A stretch of DNA of 64,000 nt from Marinomonas hwangdonensis (GTDB lineage: Bacteria; Pseudomonadota; Gammaproteobacteria; Pseudomonadales; Marinomonadaceae). Position 1 is the first letter of the stretch. Each line of letters begins with the position of its first letter. Location of the stretch: assembly GCF_003721245.1 (NCBI RefSeq), contig NZ_RIZG01000010.1, positions 1 through 64,000 on the forward strand, given 5' to 3'. Positions 36,944 to 45,886 of this stretch are shown one piece after another. The position numbers and the translations under genes were made by a program. The notes below the pieces were generated by a model. That model made no database searches and was not told the DNA's origin. It was given only the letters and a program-made list of their open reading frames with translations.

Positions 36944-38103
36944 TTCGTTCTGTTTTTCTTAATGGAATTTTTTTTGTTCAAAAGCTTTTATTTAATATTT
37001 CTCTGTGTTTTTTTCGTGTTTTTTCTTGGAAAGAAAAAAATGGAATTATAGTTGGCGTTGAAGAAATAGCATCTATACTTTATTCATTAGGTAGTGCGCT
37101 AGAAGGTTCTAAGACCGTCAATCTCTGCAAAAACCTTTATTACAATGAAAATTATGATTACTATGTTGGTAAATACAGGTATTCAAAAGTGTTCAGATAT
37201 TTAATATCCCCAATTTTGTTTGGGTATTTAATTAATAAATTTAAGGTGTTTATCTATATTAGTGGGAATGGATTTTTAATTCCTCATATAGATGGAAGAG
37301 AATATGAGTTTAAGAAATTAAAGCAGAATGATTGTAAGATTATATGCTATTTTACTGGTTCAGATATACGCTCATTTAAATTGTTGAACGAATTTGGAAA
37401 AAAACATGGCATGGATGTTATAACGACTTTTCAGCCGATATCACATAGAGGTATTGATTCCAAAGAGAAAGAAAATGTTCGTTTTATGTTGGGTCAAGCT
37501 GCAGATAATTATGCTTCAGCAATATTTAACCCTTCTACAGATCAAATGGCATACATATCACGGTCATGCTACCCATTTTTGTACTTTGCAGATGAAAAAA
37601 AAATAAAATATTTTCCAAATAAATTTAAACAAGAACGTAAGGTCGTACTTCATGCACCGTCATCCCCAATTATAAAAGGTACTCCACTAGTTAGGTCTGC
37701 GGTTAAGCAATTGAAAGAAGAGGGCTATAATTTCGACTACATTGAATTAATTGGTGTTTCTAACGAAGTTGTAATGGAGCAGCTTGCTAAAGCACATATA
37801 GTACTCAATGAGTTTTATGCATTAGTACCTGGTGTTTTCGGTGTTGAAGCGATGATGAACAATGCTGCTTTACTAACTTCAGCAAATATGGAATTGGAAA
37901 CTAGTTTGTTTGTCGGTGCCAATGATGCGTGGGTCGTGACCCCGTATTGGTTAGTATATAAAAATTTAAAGGCTGCTTTAGATGCACCTATGGAGATATT
38001 GAAAGATCAAGCAGATGCAGGAACGAGATGGGTAGAGCAATATTGTACATATAGCTTTAGTGCCAAATATTTAAATAAAGTGTTGGAAGAAATTGATGAT
38101 TAA
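36940..38103 (+). CDS. Glycosyltransferase (GT-B like)
   Basis: A 387-residue cytoplasmic or membrane-associated protein. It begins with a short hydrophobic stretch. The C-terminal half has GT-B-like pieces: HAPSSPIIKGTPL near 240, and LNEFYALVPGVFGVEAMM around 295-312, where a conserved Glu usually contacts the donor. The start is GTG overlapping the wbpG stop. It probably adds one sugar of the repeat unit; donor and linkage unknown. The family was judged by pattern only. Confidence 0.7.
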   Translation: MIRSVFLNGIFFVQKLLFNISLCFFRVFSWKEKNGIIVGVEEIASILYSLGSALEGSKTVNLCKNLYYNENYDYYVGKYRYSKVFRYLISPILFGYLINKFKVFIYISGNGFLIPHIDGREYEFKKLKQNDCKIICYFTGSDIRSFKLLNEFGKKHGMDVITTFQPISHRGIDSKEKENVRFMLGQAADNYASAIFNPSTDQMAYISRSCYPFLYFADEKKIKYFPNKFKQERKVVLHAPSSPIIKGTPLVRSAVKQLKEEGYNFDYIELIGVSNEVVMEQLAKAHIVLNEFYALVPGVFGVEAMMNNAALLTSANMELETSLFVGANDAWVVTPYWLVYKNLKAALDAPMEILKDQADAGTRWVEQYCTYSFSAKYLNKVLEEIDD

Positions 38104-39349
38104 GCAGTTTTTTAAAGACTCTTTTTTTTATACTTTGTCAAATTTATTTACTAAAGGCATTGCATTTATAATGTTGCCTATTTATTTAAGTTATTTGGAT
38201 AAAGGTGAATATGGTATTTTTGACTATATATCTAGTGTTGGATCTATTTTTAGTGTGGTTGTGACGTTAGAAATAGCTCAATCGGTTATCCGTTTCGCTG
38301 CAGAAGAAGTTAATCTTGTTGAGAAGAGTAAGATTATATCTAATGGTTTTTTCTTTACATTATGTACGTATATCGTTTTTTGTACTGTTTTGCATTTAAA
38401 TTTGGAGGAAGCTTCTGTAGTATTAACTGACAGTCCAAATAACAAAAATATTGCCTCATTAGCTGCAATTTCTTATATGACAAGTGGATTATTGTATTTA
38501 AGTGTTGTTATTTATAGGGCTAATCTTAATGTAGGGGCAGCTGTAATTTCTGCTGCGGCTTCCGCCGCTATTTCTGCAATAGTAAGCTTTGTTCTATTAA
38601 GTTATTATGGAATGGGAATAAATGGTATTTTGATAGGTTTGATTACAGGTCAGTCAATAGTGTCTGTAGTAAATTATTTTAATCTACGTATTTTCTTAAT
38701 CTGTAAGCCTGAAATGAATGTCTTAAAGAGTATGATTGTTTTTTCTGCTCCTCTTGTTTTTTCAAGTCTTGGTGTTATGTTAGCTATGTTCTCTGATAGG
38801 TTTATGATCAAAGAGATGCTTGGGTTTGATGCCCTTGGCGAATATGGAGTTGCAGCAAAATTTGCTGCAGTAGTAACATTATTAACAGTTGGTTTTCAAA
38901 GTGCTCTTGCTCCTTTAGTATATAATCGGTTTAATGATCCTGATACGCCTAAAAACTTAAATAAATTGTTTTTTTACTTCTTTTTAATAGGTTTTGTTTT
39001 TATAATTTTTTCATTTATTTTATCTGAAACCATTATTACATTAATAGCTGGTGATGGTTATAACAAAGCGATATCTATACTTCCATTATTAGTAACCTCT
39101 GTTTTACTTTCAAATGGCTACTTGTTCTTTCCAGGCTTGTCAATTGCAAAGAAAACACATATCTTGGCTTTTTTGAATATTTTTACCGGAGTACTTAATC
39201 TAGTTTTAAATTTATTTTTGATCCCCATTTTTGATGTTTACGGTGCAGCATTAGCAACCATGTTAAGTGCATTAATCGGTTTTATTTTGAATGTTTTTTA
39301 TTCAGAAAGATATTATCCTATTCTTATTGCTAAAAGTGTTTTAAAATGA
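38096..39349 (+). CDS. wzx: O-unit flippase Wzx
   Basis: A 417-residue integral membrane protein with about 12 hydrophobic segments and the polysaccharide-synthesis flippase pattern (N-terminal LSNLFTKGIAFIMLPIY, then EYGIFDY). Wzx moves undecaprenyl-linked repeat units across the inner membrane. The ATG at 38096, preceded by GGAAG, is chosen over an in-frame TTG one codon earlier. It overlaps the preceding gene by 8 bases and wbpI by ATGA. Confidence 0.9.
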   Translation: MIKQFFKDSFFYTLSNLFTKGIAFIMLPIYLSYLDKGEYGIFDYISSVGSIFSVVVTLEIAQSVIRFAAEEVNLVEKSKIISNGFFFTLCTYIVFCTVLHLNLEEASVVLTDSPNNKNIASLAAISYMTSGLLYLSVVIYRANLNVGAAVISAAASAAISAIVSFVLLSYYGMGINGILIGLITGQSIVSVVNYFNLRIFLICKPEMNVLKSMIVFSAPLVFSSLGVMLAMFSDRFMIKEMLGFDALGEYGVAAKFAAVVTLLTVGFQSALAPLVYNRFNDPDTPKNLNKLFFYFFLIGFVFIIFSFILSETIITLIAGDGYNKAISILPLLVTSVLLSNGYLFFPGLSIAKKTHILAFLNIFTGVLNLVLNLFLIPIFDVYGAALATMLSALIGFILNVFYSERYYPILIAKSVLK

Positions 39350-40431
39350 ATATTGTTACTATCTTAGGTGCTAGACCACAATTTATTAAGGCAGGACCTG
39401 TTAGTCGCGAGATTATTACATTACAGCAAACGAATGTTAATATAGAAGAAGTAACAGTTCATACTGGACAGCATTACGACGCCAATATGAGTGATATTTT
39501 TTTCGAAGAAATGAAAATCCCTACACCAAATTATTTTTTAGGTATTGGTGGCAAAAGTCATGGTGCTATGACAGGCCAGATGATTGAAAAAATTGAGGAT
39601 GTTTTGCTCAAAGATAAACCGGATTGGGTAATGGTCTATGGTGATACTAATTCAACCTTGGCTGGTGCTCTAGCTGCTTCAAAATTACAGATTAAAATTG
39701 CCCATGATGAAGCAGGGTTACGTTCGTTTAACATGAGAATGCCAGAAGATATTAATAAAATCCTTACAGATAGAGTATGTAACGTATTGTTGTGTCCAAC
39801 TCAAGCTGCAATGAACAACCTATATAATGAAGCAATAGAGAACTGGAATACCAAAGCAAGTGCATTACTAGTTGGTGATGTTATGCAAGACGATGCACTA
39901 TTTTACAAAGAGTTAGCGCAAAAGCCAACGCATATACATATTGATACAGAGTTTGTACTATGTACCATTCATCGTGCTGAAAACACAGATAACGCAAAAC
40001 GGTTGGCTGATATTGTGGCAGCCCTCAATGAAATTTCTAAAGAAAAGCAAGTGGTTTTACCGCTGCATCCGCGCACAAAGAAAATTCTACAAACTGGAAG
40101 TTTTATTATTGAGAATCTTACTATTACCGATCCCGTTGCTTATTTGAATATGATTTGGTTACTTGATAACTGCAGTCTTGTAATGACGGATATTGGTGGT
40201 TTGCATAAAGAAGCGTATAATTTTTCGGTACCCTGTATAACTATGCGTGATGAAACAGAGTGGGTCAAACTTGTTGAAGCAGGCGTTAATGTTTTAGTTG
40301 GGGTGGATAAAATAAAAATTATAAATGCCTATCAATCTATAAGAAATAATTTCTCCGATGAAATCGGTAAACCTGATTTATATGGGAAAGTGTTGGCTTC
40401 ACAAAAAGCTGTAGAGTATATTTACTTATGA
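39346..40431 (+). CDS. wbpI: UDP-GlcNAc3NAcA 2-epimerase WbpI (non-hydrolysing)
   Basis: A 361-residue epimerase of the WecB/WbpI family. Family marks include GARPQFIKAGP near the start, TGQHYDANMSD at 42-52, YGDTNSTLAGA near 100, and HRAENTD around 210. It inverts C2 to turn the gluco uronic acid derivative into the manno form, the last ring change toward UDP-ManNAc3NAcA. ATGA overlaps join it to wzx and to the glycosyltransferase downstream. Confidence 0.92.
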   Translation: MNIVTILGARPQFIKAGPVSREIITLQQTNVNIEEVTVHTGQHYDANMSDIFFEEMKIPTPNYFLGIGGKSHGAMTGQMIEKIEDVLLKDKPDWVMVYGDTNSTLAGALAASKLQIKIAHDEAGLRSFNMRMPEDINKILTDRVCNVLLCPTQAAMNNLYNEAIENWNTKASALLVGDVMQDDALFYKELAQKPTHIHIDTEFVLCTIHRAENTDNAKRLADIVAALNEISKEKQVVLPLHPRTKKILQTGSFIIENLTITDPVAYLNMIWLLDNCSLVMTDIGGLHKEAYNFSVPCITMRDETEWVKLVEAGVNVLVGVDKIKIINAYQSIRNNFSDEIGKPDLYGKVLASQKAVEYIYL

Positions 40432-41672
40432 AGATCGTCTATTTGACTTGGGGCGAAACTCCACGAGCCTACGGTGTATTTGGTTCACAGGTGATAGGTC
40501 AATTCCTTGAAACGTCTAAGTTGTCACCAGAAGTAGAATTTCATTTTATTTCCGCTGTTCCTATTATTCATAGTGGTTTAATCCGAGAAAAGTGGCATTA
40601 CTTTAAAGAGTTAAAATCTGTGAAAAGTAAGCTTTCTCCGATTGCATTCCACTGGTTGCCTATTTGGACCTCTCAAAACTTTATCAATTCATCTAAATAT
40701 AGTTTTGTCTTGATGCATGGTTTGACTCACTTACATCTGAAAGCGAAGTTAAAAAAAATTCAACCAGAGATAGTACACTGTCGTTCTTACCATGCTGCAT
40801 GGGCTGCCTTAAATGTTAAAATAAAATATGGTTTTACATACAAAATTATTTTTGATGGACGAGGTTTGTGGCCGGAAGAAGTAGCTCTCAAAAAGGACTG
40901 GAGTGAACAGTCTATAGACTATCTTTTTTTGAAGTCAATTGAATCGCAGTTGCTTGATAAATGTGATTGTTCCGTTAGTGTTTCTGATACGATGCATGAA
41001 TATTATACCAATCTTGGCGCTCAAAATGACCATACGATTTATCTTTCCGCAGATACTCGGAAGTTAAAAGTTGAAATTAATGAGTTTGAAGTAAGTGATA
41101 CGATTCGTTTTTGTTATGTTGGTGCCTTATCCGAAGATACTTGGCATAAGCCTCAGCTATTAGTAGAGCTGTATCGTAAATTAAGATTGCTTTTTCCAAA
41201 AACACAATTAACAATAGTTACTACATCTAACTTTTTATTATTGAAACAAGCTTTTTCAGAGTTTCCAACTAAAGAGATTATTTTCACCTCAACAAAAACA
41301 CGAGAAGAATTAAAACAAGTCCTTAAAAAACAAGATTTTGGCTTAATGACTTATTTCTTGCCAGAAAATGATAAAGAAAAATTGTTAGGTAATATGGTTC
41401 TTGCTGTAAAAACAGCTGAGTATTTCGTTGCTGGTTTGCCGATGATTTGCAACGCATACTGTGGTGGTGCTTCAAGTATTATAAAGGAGAATGGTTTAGG
41501 AGTAATCTATTACCCAGAGAATATCGACGATCTAACTTTGGAAGAGTTTATTCCTTATTTGAAAGTAAGTGCTCGTGAGAAGTGTCAATCTTTTGCATCA
41601 GAAAATTTTGATTACGAGATAAATGCAGAGAACTATAAAGAGCTTTATCAAAGCTTAATGGTGTATAAATGA
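40428..41672 (+). CDS. Glycosyltransferase (GT4-like)
   Basis: A 414-residue GT-B-type glycosyltransferase. N-terminal half has the acceptor-domain start (IVYLTWGETPRAYGVFG) and FDGRGLWPEEV near 145. The C-terminal half has donor-domain signals (SFMT-like FGLMTY, then AEYFVAGLPMICN). It lies between wbpI and the polymerase candidate with ATGA overlaps on both sides. It may transfer the acetamidino-mannuronic acid, as WbpH or WbpJ do in Pseudomonas, but specificity cannot be read from sequence. Confidence 0.8.
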   Translation: MKIVYLTWGETPRAYGVFGSQVIGQFLETSKLSPEVEFHFISAVPIIHSGLIREKWHYFKELKSVKSKLSPIAFHWLPIWTSQNFINSSKYSFVLMHGLTHLHLKAKLKKIQPEIVHCRSYHAAWAALNVKIKYGFTYKIIFDGRGLWPEEVALKKDWSEQSIDYLFLKSIESQLLDKCDCSVSVSDTMHEYYTNLGAQNDHTIYLSADTRKLKVEINEFEVSDTIRFCYVGALSEDTWHKPQLLVELYRKLRLLFPKTQLTIVTTSNFLLLKQAFSEFPTKEIIFTSTKTREELKQVLKKQDFGLMTYFLPENDKEKLLGNMVLAVKTAEYFVAGLPMICNAYCGGASSIIKENGLGVIYYPENIDDLTLEEFIPYLKVSAREKCQSFASENFDYEINAENYKELYQSLMVYK

Positions 41673-42835
41673 CTAGTTTTCGTCTTTCTTACTTTGGTTT
41701 AATTGTTTTTTTTAGTTTTATTATTTTATTGTTAATCTCAAGGGTATTGTTTCCTTTTGCTGATGAGCCTGATTGGATTGCTCGTGCCCCTTTAGTGCTT
41801 TTTGGCGATCATTCGTTATGGTCTCCTTATTATATTTTTTCTAATTTTTTAAACCAATTGAACATTGAAAACTCTGTATGTCAGCCCGTTGCTGGTGCTT
41901 TGAGTTTTTGGGCAGAAATATCAAGCTCATGCACTGAAAGTTTAGAAGAAATTATAATAAGATTTTCAGTAACACTATTTGTGATTTTGCCAATTCTTTT
42001 TATTATTATTTTTAGAAATTTCTTTATTCTATTAATGAATTTAGTTAATTTAAGGCTAAGTAAAGAAGAGTGGAATTATCGTATAGACTCATTAGCTCTT
42101 ACAATTATTTTTCCTGGTATTCTTTACTATTTAGGTGTCCTTGCTGAAGAGCAGTTTTTTTTAGTTGTTTCGTTATATATATTTTTATTTTGGGGTTTTT
42201 GGCTTCCTATTTCTCTTTTATTGATGGTTTTATCTACTATTGATTTTGGTAATACTGTAGTGGTTTTGTTTTTTATATTATCTGTTATGTTTTTTTCAAA
42301 AATCCGTAATTATAATAGAAAATTATTCTTTTCTTTTTTTCTATTTTTTTTATTTTTAGCTTATTTTATTGGGTTTAGATTTCTTGAACTGTTTTCTCAA
42401 ATTTCTTTTCTAGGAGGTAGCTTTTCTTCAAAATCTGATGCTATCTATCAGGTGCTCAATGATAGTGATCTAGTAGAAAAGTATCCTGTGATCTTAAGGC
42501 CTATAATTACACTTATGAGCTTTATTTTTATGACTCCTTCGGGGGTTAAAGTGCCAGTTCTGTATGTAGCTATATTTATTTTAATTTTTACATTAACGCT
42601 TAAGGTATTTAGGGGTAAAAATAAATTGCTTGATGTTTACTGGTTTGTTCCTTTTTTTTCGACTATTTTTTTTGTCTTTTTGTTTCCAAACTATGCGAAC
42701 GCAAAGTATTATGTTTTTGTCATGCCTTTTTTAGTTTATGCATCTTTAAATTACTACTCTAGGAATGTTGTTTTTGTTTTTTTTGTAGCTTCGACCCTTC
42801 TCGTTTTTTTTCATCTTATACTTTATCGGTTTTGA
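41669..42835 (+). CDS. Multi-pass membrane protein, Wzy polymerase candidate
   Basis: A 388-residue protein with about ten hydrophobic segments and a longer outside loop near residues 235-280. There is no strong family motif, which is normal for Wzy polymerases. It sits beside wzx and the glycosyltransferases, and no other polymerase-like gene is in the cassette. Very AT-rich. It could also be a membrane glycosyltransferase. A fossil rmlD follows. Confidence 0.6.
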   Translation: MTSFRLSYFGLIVFFSFIILLLISRVLFPFADEPDWIARAPLVLFGDHSLWSPYYIFSNFLNQLNIENSVCQPVAGALSFWAEISSSCTESLEEIIIRFSVTLFVILPILFIIIFRNFFILLMNLVNLRLSKEEWNYRIDSLALTIIFPGILYYLGVLAEEQFFLVVSLYIFLFWGFWLPISLLLMVLSTIDFGNTVVVLFFILSVMFFSKIRNYNRKLFFSFFLFFLFLAYFIGFRFLELFSQISFLGGSFSSKSDAIYQVLNDSDLVEKYPVILRPIITLMSFIFMTPSGVKVPVLYVAIFILIFTLTLKVFRGKNKLLDVYWFVPFFSTIFFVFLFPNYANAKYYVFVMPFLVYASLNYYSRNVVFVFFVASTLLVFFHLILYRF

Positions 42836-42907
42836 CTTTAGATTTATTAGGCTTTTTTGGGATTTTACATTGAATATAAAAGTTTTTTTAGTTTTTTCTT
42901 TAAAGCT

Positions 42908-43129
42908 GGTGTCTTGACGTTTCATCATTATTCTGATGACATATCAACCAGTTGGCATTTTTTGCATCTGCTATTTATGTAAAGGCGGGGGGGAATGTGT
43001 GTTATTGTGAAACGACCACAACTGATGGTGATTAGTTCTGATCAGTATTCAACGACCGCGAAACATCCAGCGTATACGGTAATATCGAGGCAGGCGCTTG
43101 GTTTTTTAGGTGCTAGGCCTTCTAATTGA
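42908..43129 (+). pseudogene. Decayed C-terminal fragment of rmlD (dTDP-4-dehydrorhamnose reductase)
   Basis: Translated in one frame, this stretch keeps a row of RmlD C-terminal motifs: TFHHYSDDISTSWH, then a TAA stop, then KRPQLMVISSDQYSTTAKHP and LGFLGARPSN. The intact rfbD at 52.0 kb has TYHYCGDTPTSWHGF and KRPQLKAISSDQYPTPAKRP in the same order, with exactly 18 codons between SWH and RPQL in both. Inside that interval the reading has decayed. A weaker match (DL..ILH) may extend it back to about 42841 in another frame. It is not translatable as a whole. Confidence 0.8.
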
Positions 43130-43176
43130 CTATATGAACTCAATAAAACACTCAGTATTGCTGAAAGGTTAATAAA

Positions 43177-44061
43177 ATGGAAAAAAATAAATATCCAAAA
43201 GTGGCTGTACTGCTTGCAGCCTACAATGGGATGCAATGGATTGAAGAGCAAATAAATAGTATTTTAGCTCAAAAAAATGTTGATGTTACTATTTTCGTTA
43301 GCGTTGATTTTTCTACCGATGGTACGGAATTGTGGGTTGAAACTCTAGTAAAAAATACATGGAATGTTGTGTTTCTTACTTATGGTGAGCGCTTTGGTGG
43401 TGCTGGTGCTAATTTTTACCGTCTTATTCGAGATGTTGATTTTAAAGGATTTGACTACGTTGCTTTTTCGGATCAAGACGATATATGGCTAGATAAAAAG
43501 CTGGATAGAGCTTGTTCTCTAATATCCTCTAGCGTTTGTGATGCTTACTCTTCCGACGTTATTGCTTTTTGGTCAGACGGAAGGCAGCAGCTAATAAAAA
43601 AATCTTATCCTCAAAGAAAGTTCGATCATTTCTTTGAGGCGGCCGGTCCCGGTTGTACTTATGTTTTCAGTATTCGCTCAGCTTTGTCTTTTCAAATTTT
43701 TGTTAGAAAAACAGATAATTTATCTCAGCTTGTCAGTTTACATGACTGGCTTGCTTATGCTTTTTGTCGGCAAAATGGTTTCACTTGGTTTATTGATGAT
43801 CAGCCTTTGATGTTATACAGGCAGCATGAAAATAATCAAGTAGGCATTAATGATGGCATTAATGCCTACAAAAAAAGGATTAGTTTAATCAAACAGCGTT
43901 GGTACAGAAGTCAAGTTAAAACTATTTCTGAATTAGTTAACCCATGTTTTTCATTAAAATTAAATAGCTATTTTTTTAGAATTTTTAGCTGTTTGTTTTT
44001 TCGTCGACGTTTGAGAGATAGGCTTGCGCTCCTGTATATTTTTATATTCGGAATCTATTAA
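43177..44061 (+). CDS. Family 2 glycosyltransferase, rhamnosyltransferase-like
   Basis: A 294-residue GT-A fold enzyme. The N-terminal LLAAYNGMQWIEEQINSIL pattern and SDQDDIWL near residue 98 (metal-binding DxD-like) are typical of rhamnosyltransferases and related GT2 enzymes. The rml genes in the window make dTDP-rhamnose available, and an rmlD fossil lies just upstream. The stop overlaps the following SDR start as TAATG. Donor assignment is inferred. Confidence 0.83.
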   Translation: MEKNKYPKVAVLLAAYNGMQWIEEQINSILAQKNVDVTIFVSVDFSTDGTELWVETLVKNTWNVVFLTYGERFGGAGANFYRLIRDVDFKGFDYVAFSDQDDIWLDKKLDRACSLISSSVCDAYSSDVIAFWSDGRQQLIKKSYPQRKFDHFFEAAGPGCTYVFSIRSALSFQIFVRKTDNLSQLVSLHDWLAYAFCRQNGFTWFIDDQPLMLYRQHENNQVGINDGINAYKKRISLIKQRWYRSQVKTISELVNPCFSLKLNSYFFRIFSCLFFRRRLRDRLALLYIFIFGIY

Positions 44062-45026
44062 TGATAAAATCTATCCTTTTGACTGGCTCAACTGGTTTTG
44101 TTGGAGCTAAATTATTAACAAAACTTTCACTTGAAAATGATGTAGTTGTAAAGTGCATTGTGCGTCGTTTAGAGCAAAGTAATGTAGAGCACAGTAATGA
44201 AAAGTTGTGTTTTAATATCGGTGACATTGGCTCAAAAGCAGATTACTCATCGGTAATTCCTGATGTTGACGTTGTCATACACCTTGCTGCCCGCGTTCAT
44301 ATCATGAATAACTCATTTTCAGATTCGCTTTCTGAGTTTCGAGCCGTTAACACCGAAGGTACGTTAAACCTCGCTCGCCAAGCCGCTGAGGCGGGTGTGA
44401 AGCGGTTTATCTTCTTGAGTTCGATTAAGGTAAATGGTGAATCTACTTCGGGCCGTAAACCCTTTACAGCTTTTGAAATGCGTAATCCAGAAGACCTTTA
44501 CGGCATGTCTAAATCCGAAGCCGAAGAGAAGTTATTGGCGTTAGGCAAAGAAACAGGCATGGAGATAGTTATTATTCGCCCGCCTTTGGTCTACGGTGAA
44601 GGGGTAAAAGCCAATTTTGCGTCTTTGATGAGACTGGTTGGTAAAGATTTCCCCTTGCCGTTTCGAGCGATTAACCAGAATAAACGCAGCTTGGTTTCTG
44701 TGTATAATTTGGTGAATTTGATTAAGGTGTGTATTGATCACCCTAAGGCGGCAAATCAAGTGTTCTTGGTATCGGATGATAATGATTTATCCACGGCTCA
44801 AATGGTTGCTTTGATGGCCAAGGTTCAGGGTAAAGCAAACTTATCTCTTCCTGTGCCAGTCTGGTGTTTCAAATTGGCTGGTAAGCTTTTTAAGAAAGAG
44901 GCTGTGGTGGATCGCTTGGTTGGGTCTTTGCAGCTCGACATCGAGCACACTAAAAAAACGCTTGATTGGGTTCCCCCTTATACAGTTGAGCATGGTTTTC
45001 AACTGGCGGCTAAAAAAAACTCGTGA
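44061..45026 (+). CDS. UDP-4-keto-6-deoxy-HexNAc reductase-like SDR (WbpV-like)
   Basis: A 321-residue extended SDR with TGSTGFVG at 8-15, SS120-121, and Y147..K151. The overall pattern matches WbpV-type proteins that reduce the 4-keto product of a WbpM-type dehydratase to UDP-QuiNAc (or its epimer). The phosphoglycosyl transferase follows directly and the WbpM-type dehydratase two genes on, as in several O-antigen loci. GC content rises again within this gene. Confidence 0.83.
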   Translation: MIKSILLTGSTGFVGAKLLTKLSLENDVVVKCIVRRLEQSNVEHSNEKLCFNIGDIGSKADYSSVIPDVDVVIHLAARVHIMNNSFSDSLSEFRAVNTEGTLNLARQAAEAGVKRFIFLSSIKVNGESTSGRKPFTAFEMRNPEDLYGMSKSEAEEKLLALGKETGMEIVIIRPPLVYGEGVKANFASLMRLVGKDFPLPFRAINQNKRSLVSVYNLVNLIKVCIDHPKAANQVFLVSDDNDLSTAQMVALMAKVQGKANLSLPVPVWCFKLAGKLFKKEAVVDRLVGSLQLDIEHTKKTLDWVPPYTVEHGFQLAAKKNS

Positions 45027-45041
45027 TAACTGGATGATAAA

Positions 45042-45593
45042 ATGTTTCGTGTATTAGATTTTGTATTTGCCCTGTTAGGCCTAGTGTGTGGTTTTCCCGT
45101 GTTGTTGATTATTTTTATCATCGGTTTGTTTGACACTGGCTCACCTATTTTTCGTCAAGAGCGCGTTGGGCGTAACAAAAAACCATTTGTGCTGGTGAAG
45201 TTCCGCACCATGTCGGTGGATACGGCATCGGTGGCGAGTCATTTGGCCTCTACCAGTTCTATTACGCCTTTGGGCGGTTTTTTACGTAAAACCAAATTGG
45301 ATGAATTGCCGCAGCTTTGGAATGTGTTGAAAGGTGAAATGAGCTTGGTTGGTCCGCGTCCTGGGTTGTTTAATCAAACGGAATTGACTCAAGCACGCGA
45401 TGCCAAAGGGGTGTTTGCCGTGCGACCGGGTATTACGGGATTGGCACAAATTTCGGATATTGATATGTCTACCCCTAAGTTGCTGGCGGAAACCGATGCT
45501 AAGATGATTCAGAGTTTGTCTTTGAAAAATTATTTTGTTTATATCATTAAGACGGTCACGGGCAGTGGGTCTGGTGACAGGGTCAAAGGGTAG
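45042..45593 (+). CDS. Undecaprenyl-phosphate sugar phosphotransferase (PglC/WcaJ type)
   Basis: A 183-residue monotopic phosphoglycosyl transferase. It has one N-terminal re-entrant hydrophobic segment (about 8-30) and the catalytic Asp87-Glu88 pair in [23 protein letters not shown]. It moves a sugar phosphate to undecaprenyl phosphate, starting the repeat unit. Small size matches the minimal catalytic core. Neighbours suggest the sugar is a 6-deoxy-HexNAc. Two REP-like elements separate it from the WbpM-type gene. Confidence 0.9.
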   Translation: MFRVLDFVFALLGLVCGFPVLLIIFIIGLFDTGSPIFRQERVGRNKKPFVLVKFRTMSVDTASVASHLASTSSITPLGGFLRKTKLDELPQLWNVLKGEMSLVGPRPGLFNQTELTQARDAKGVFAVRPGITGLAQISDIDMSTPKLLAETDAKMIQSLSLKNYFVYIIKTVTGSGSGDRVKG

Positions 45594-45740
45594 TTTTTGT
45601 CATTTTTCGCAAACCTTGCATGCGTATTTTTTGCAAATTTAGCGTAAAATGTTATTGCTTAGGTTTGTTGCTGTAGGTCGTGTTTTAGTGCGACATTTTT
45701 GTTTTTGGAAGGTTTTGTCGGCCTAAAGGTGATGATTAAT

Positions 45741-45779
45741 CGTCAGATCACGCCTCGTACCTCGGCTAATCTGACCTAC
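45741..45779 (-). repeat. REP-like element, copy 5 (inverted)
   Basis: CGTCAGATCACGCCTCGTAC then CTCGGCTAATCTGACCTAC: the exact reverse complement of the copy 2 unit. Its orientation is opposite to copies 1-4. Confidence 0.9.
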
Positions 45780-45801
45780 AAGACCGGATGGTTGGTTATA
45801 G

Positions 45802-45841
45802 CGTCAGATCACGTCTTGTGTCTCGGCTAATCTGAATCTAC
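45802..45841 (-). repeat. REP-like element, copy 6 (inverted)
   Basis: CGTCAGATCACGTCTTGTG, TCTCGGCTAATCTGA then ATCTAC. A diverged copy in the same direction as copy 5, 45 bases before the dehydratase gene. Together they mark the right side of the cassette. The remaining ~145 bases from 45597 hold nothing I recognise. Confidence 0.8.
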
Positions 45842-45886
45842 AGGGCTAATCTACATTTTTGAGTTTGTGTATACAGGGTTTTTGAG

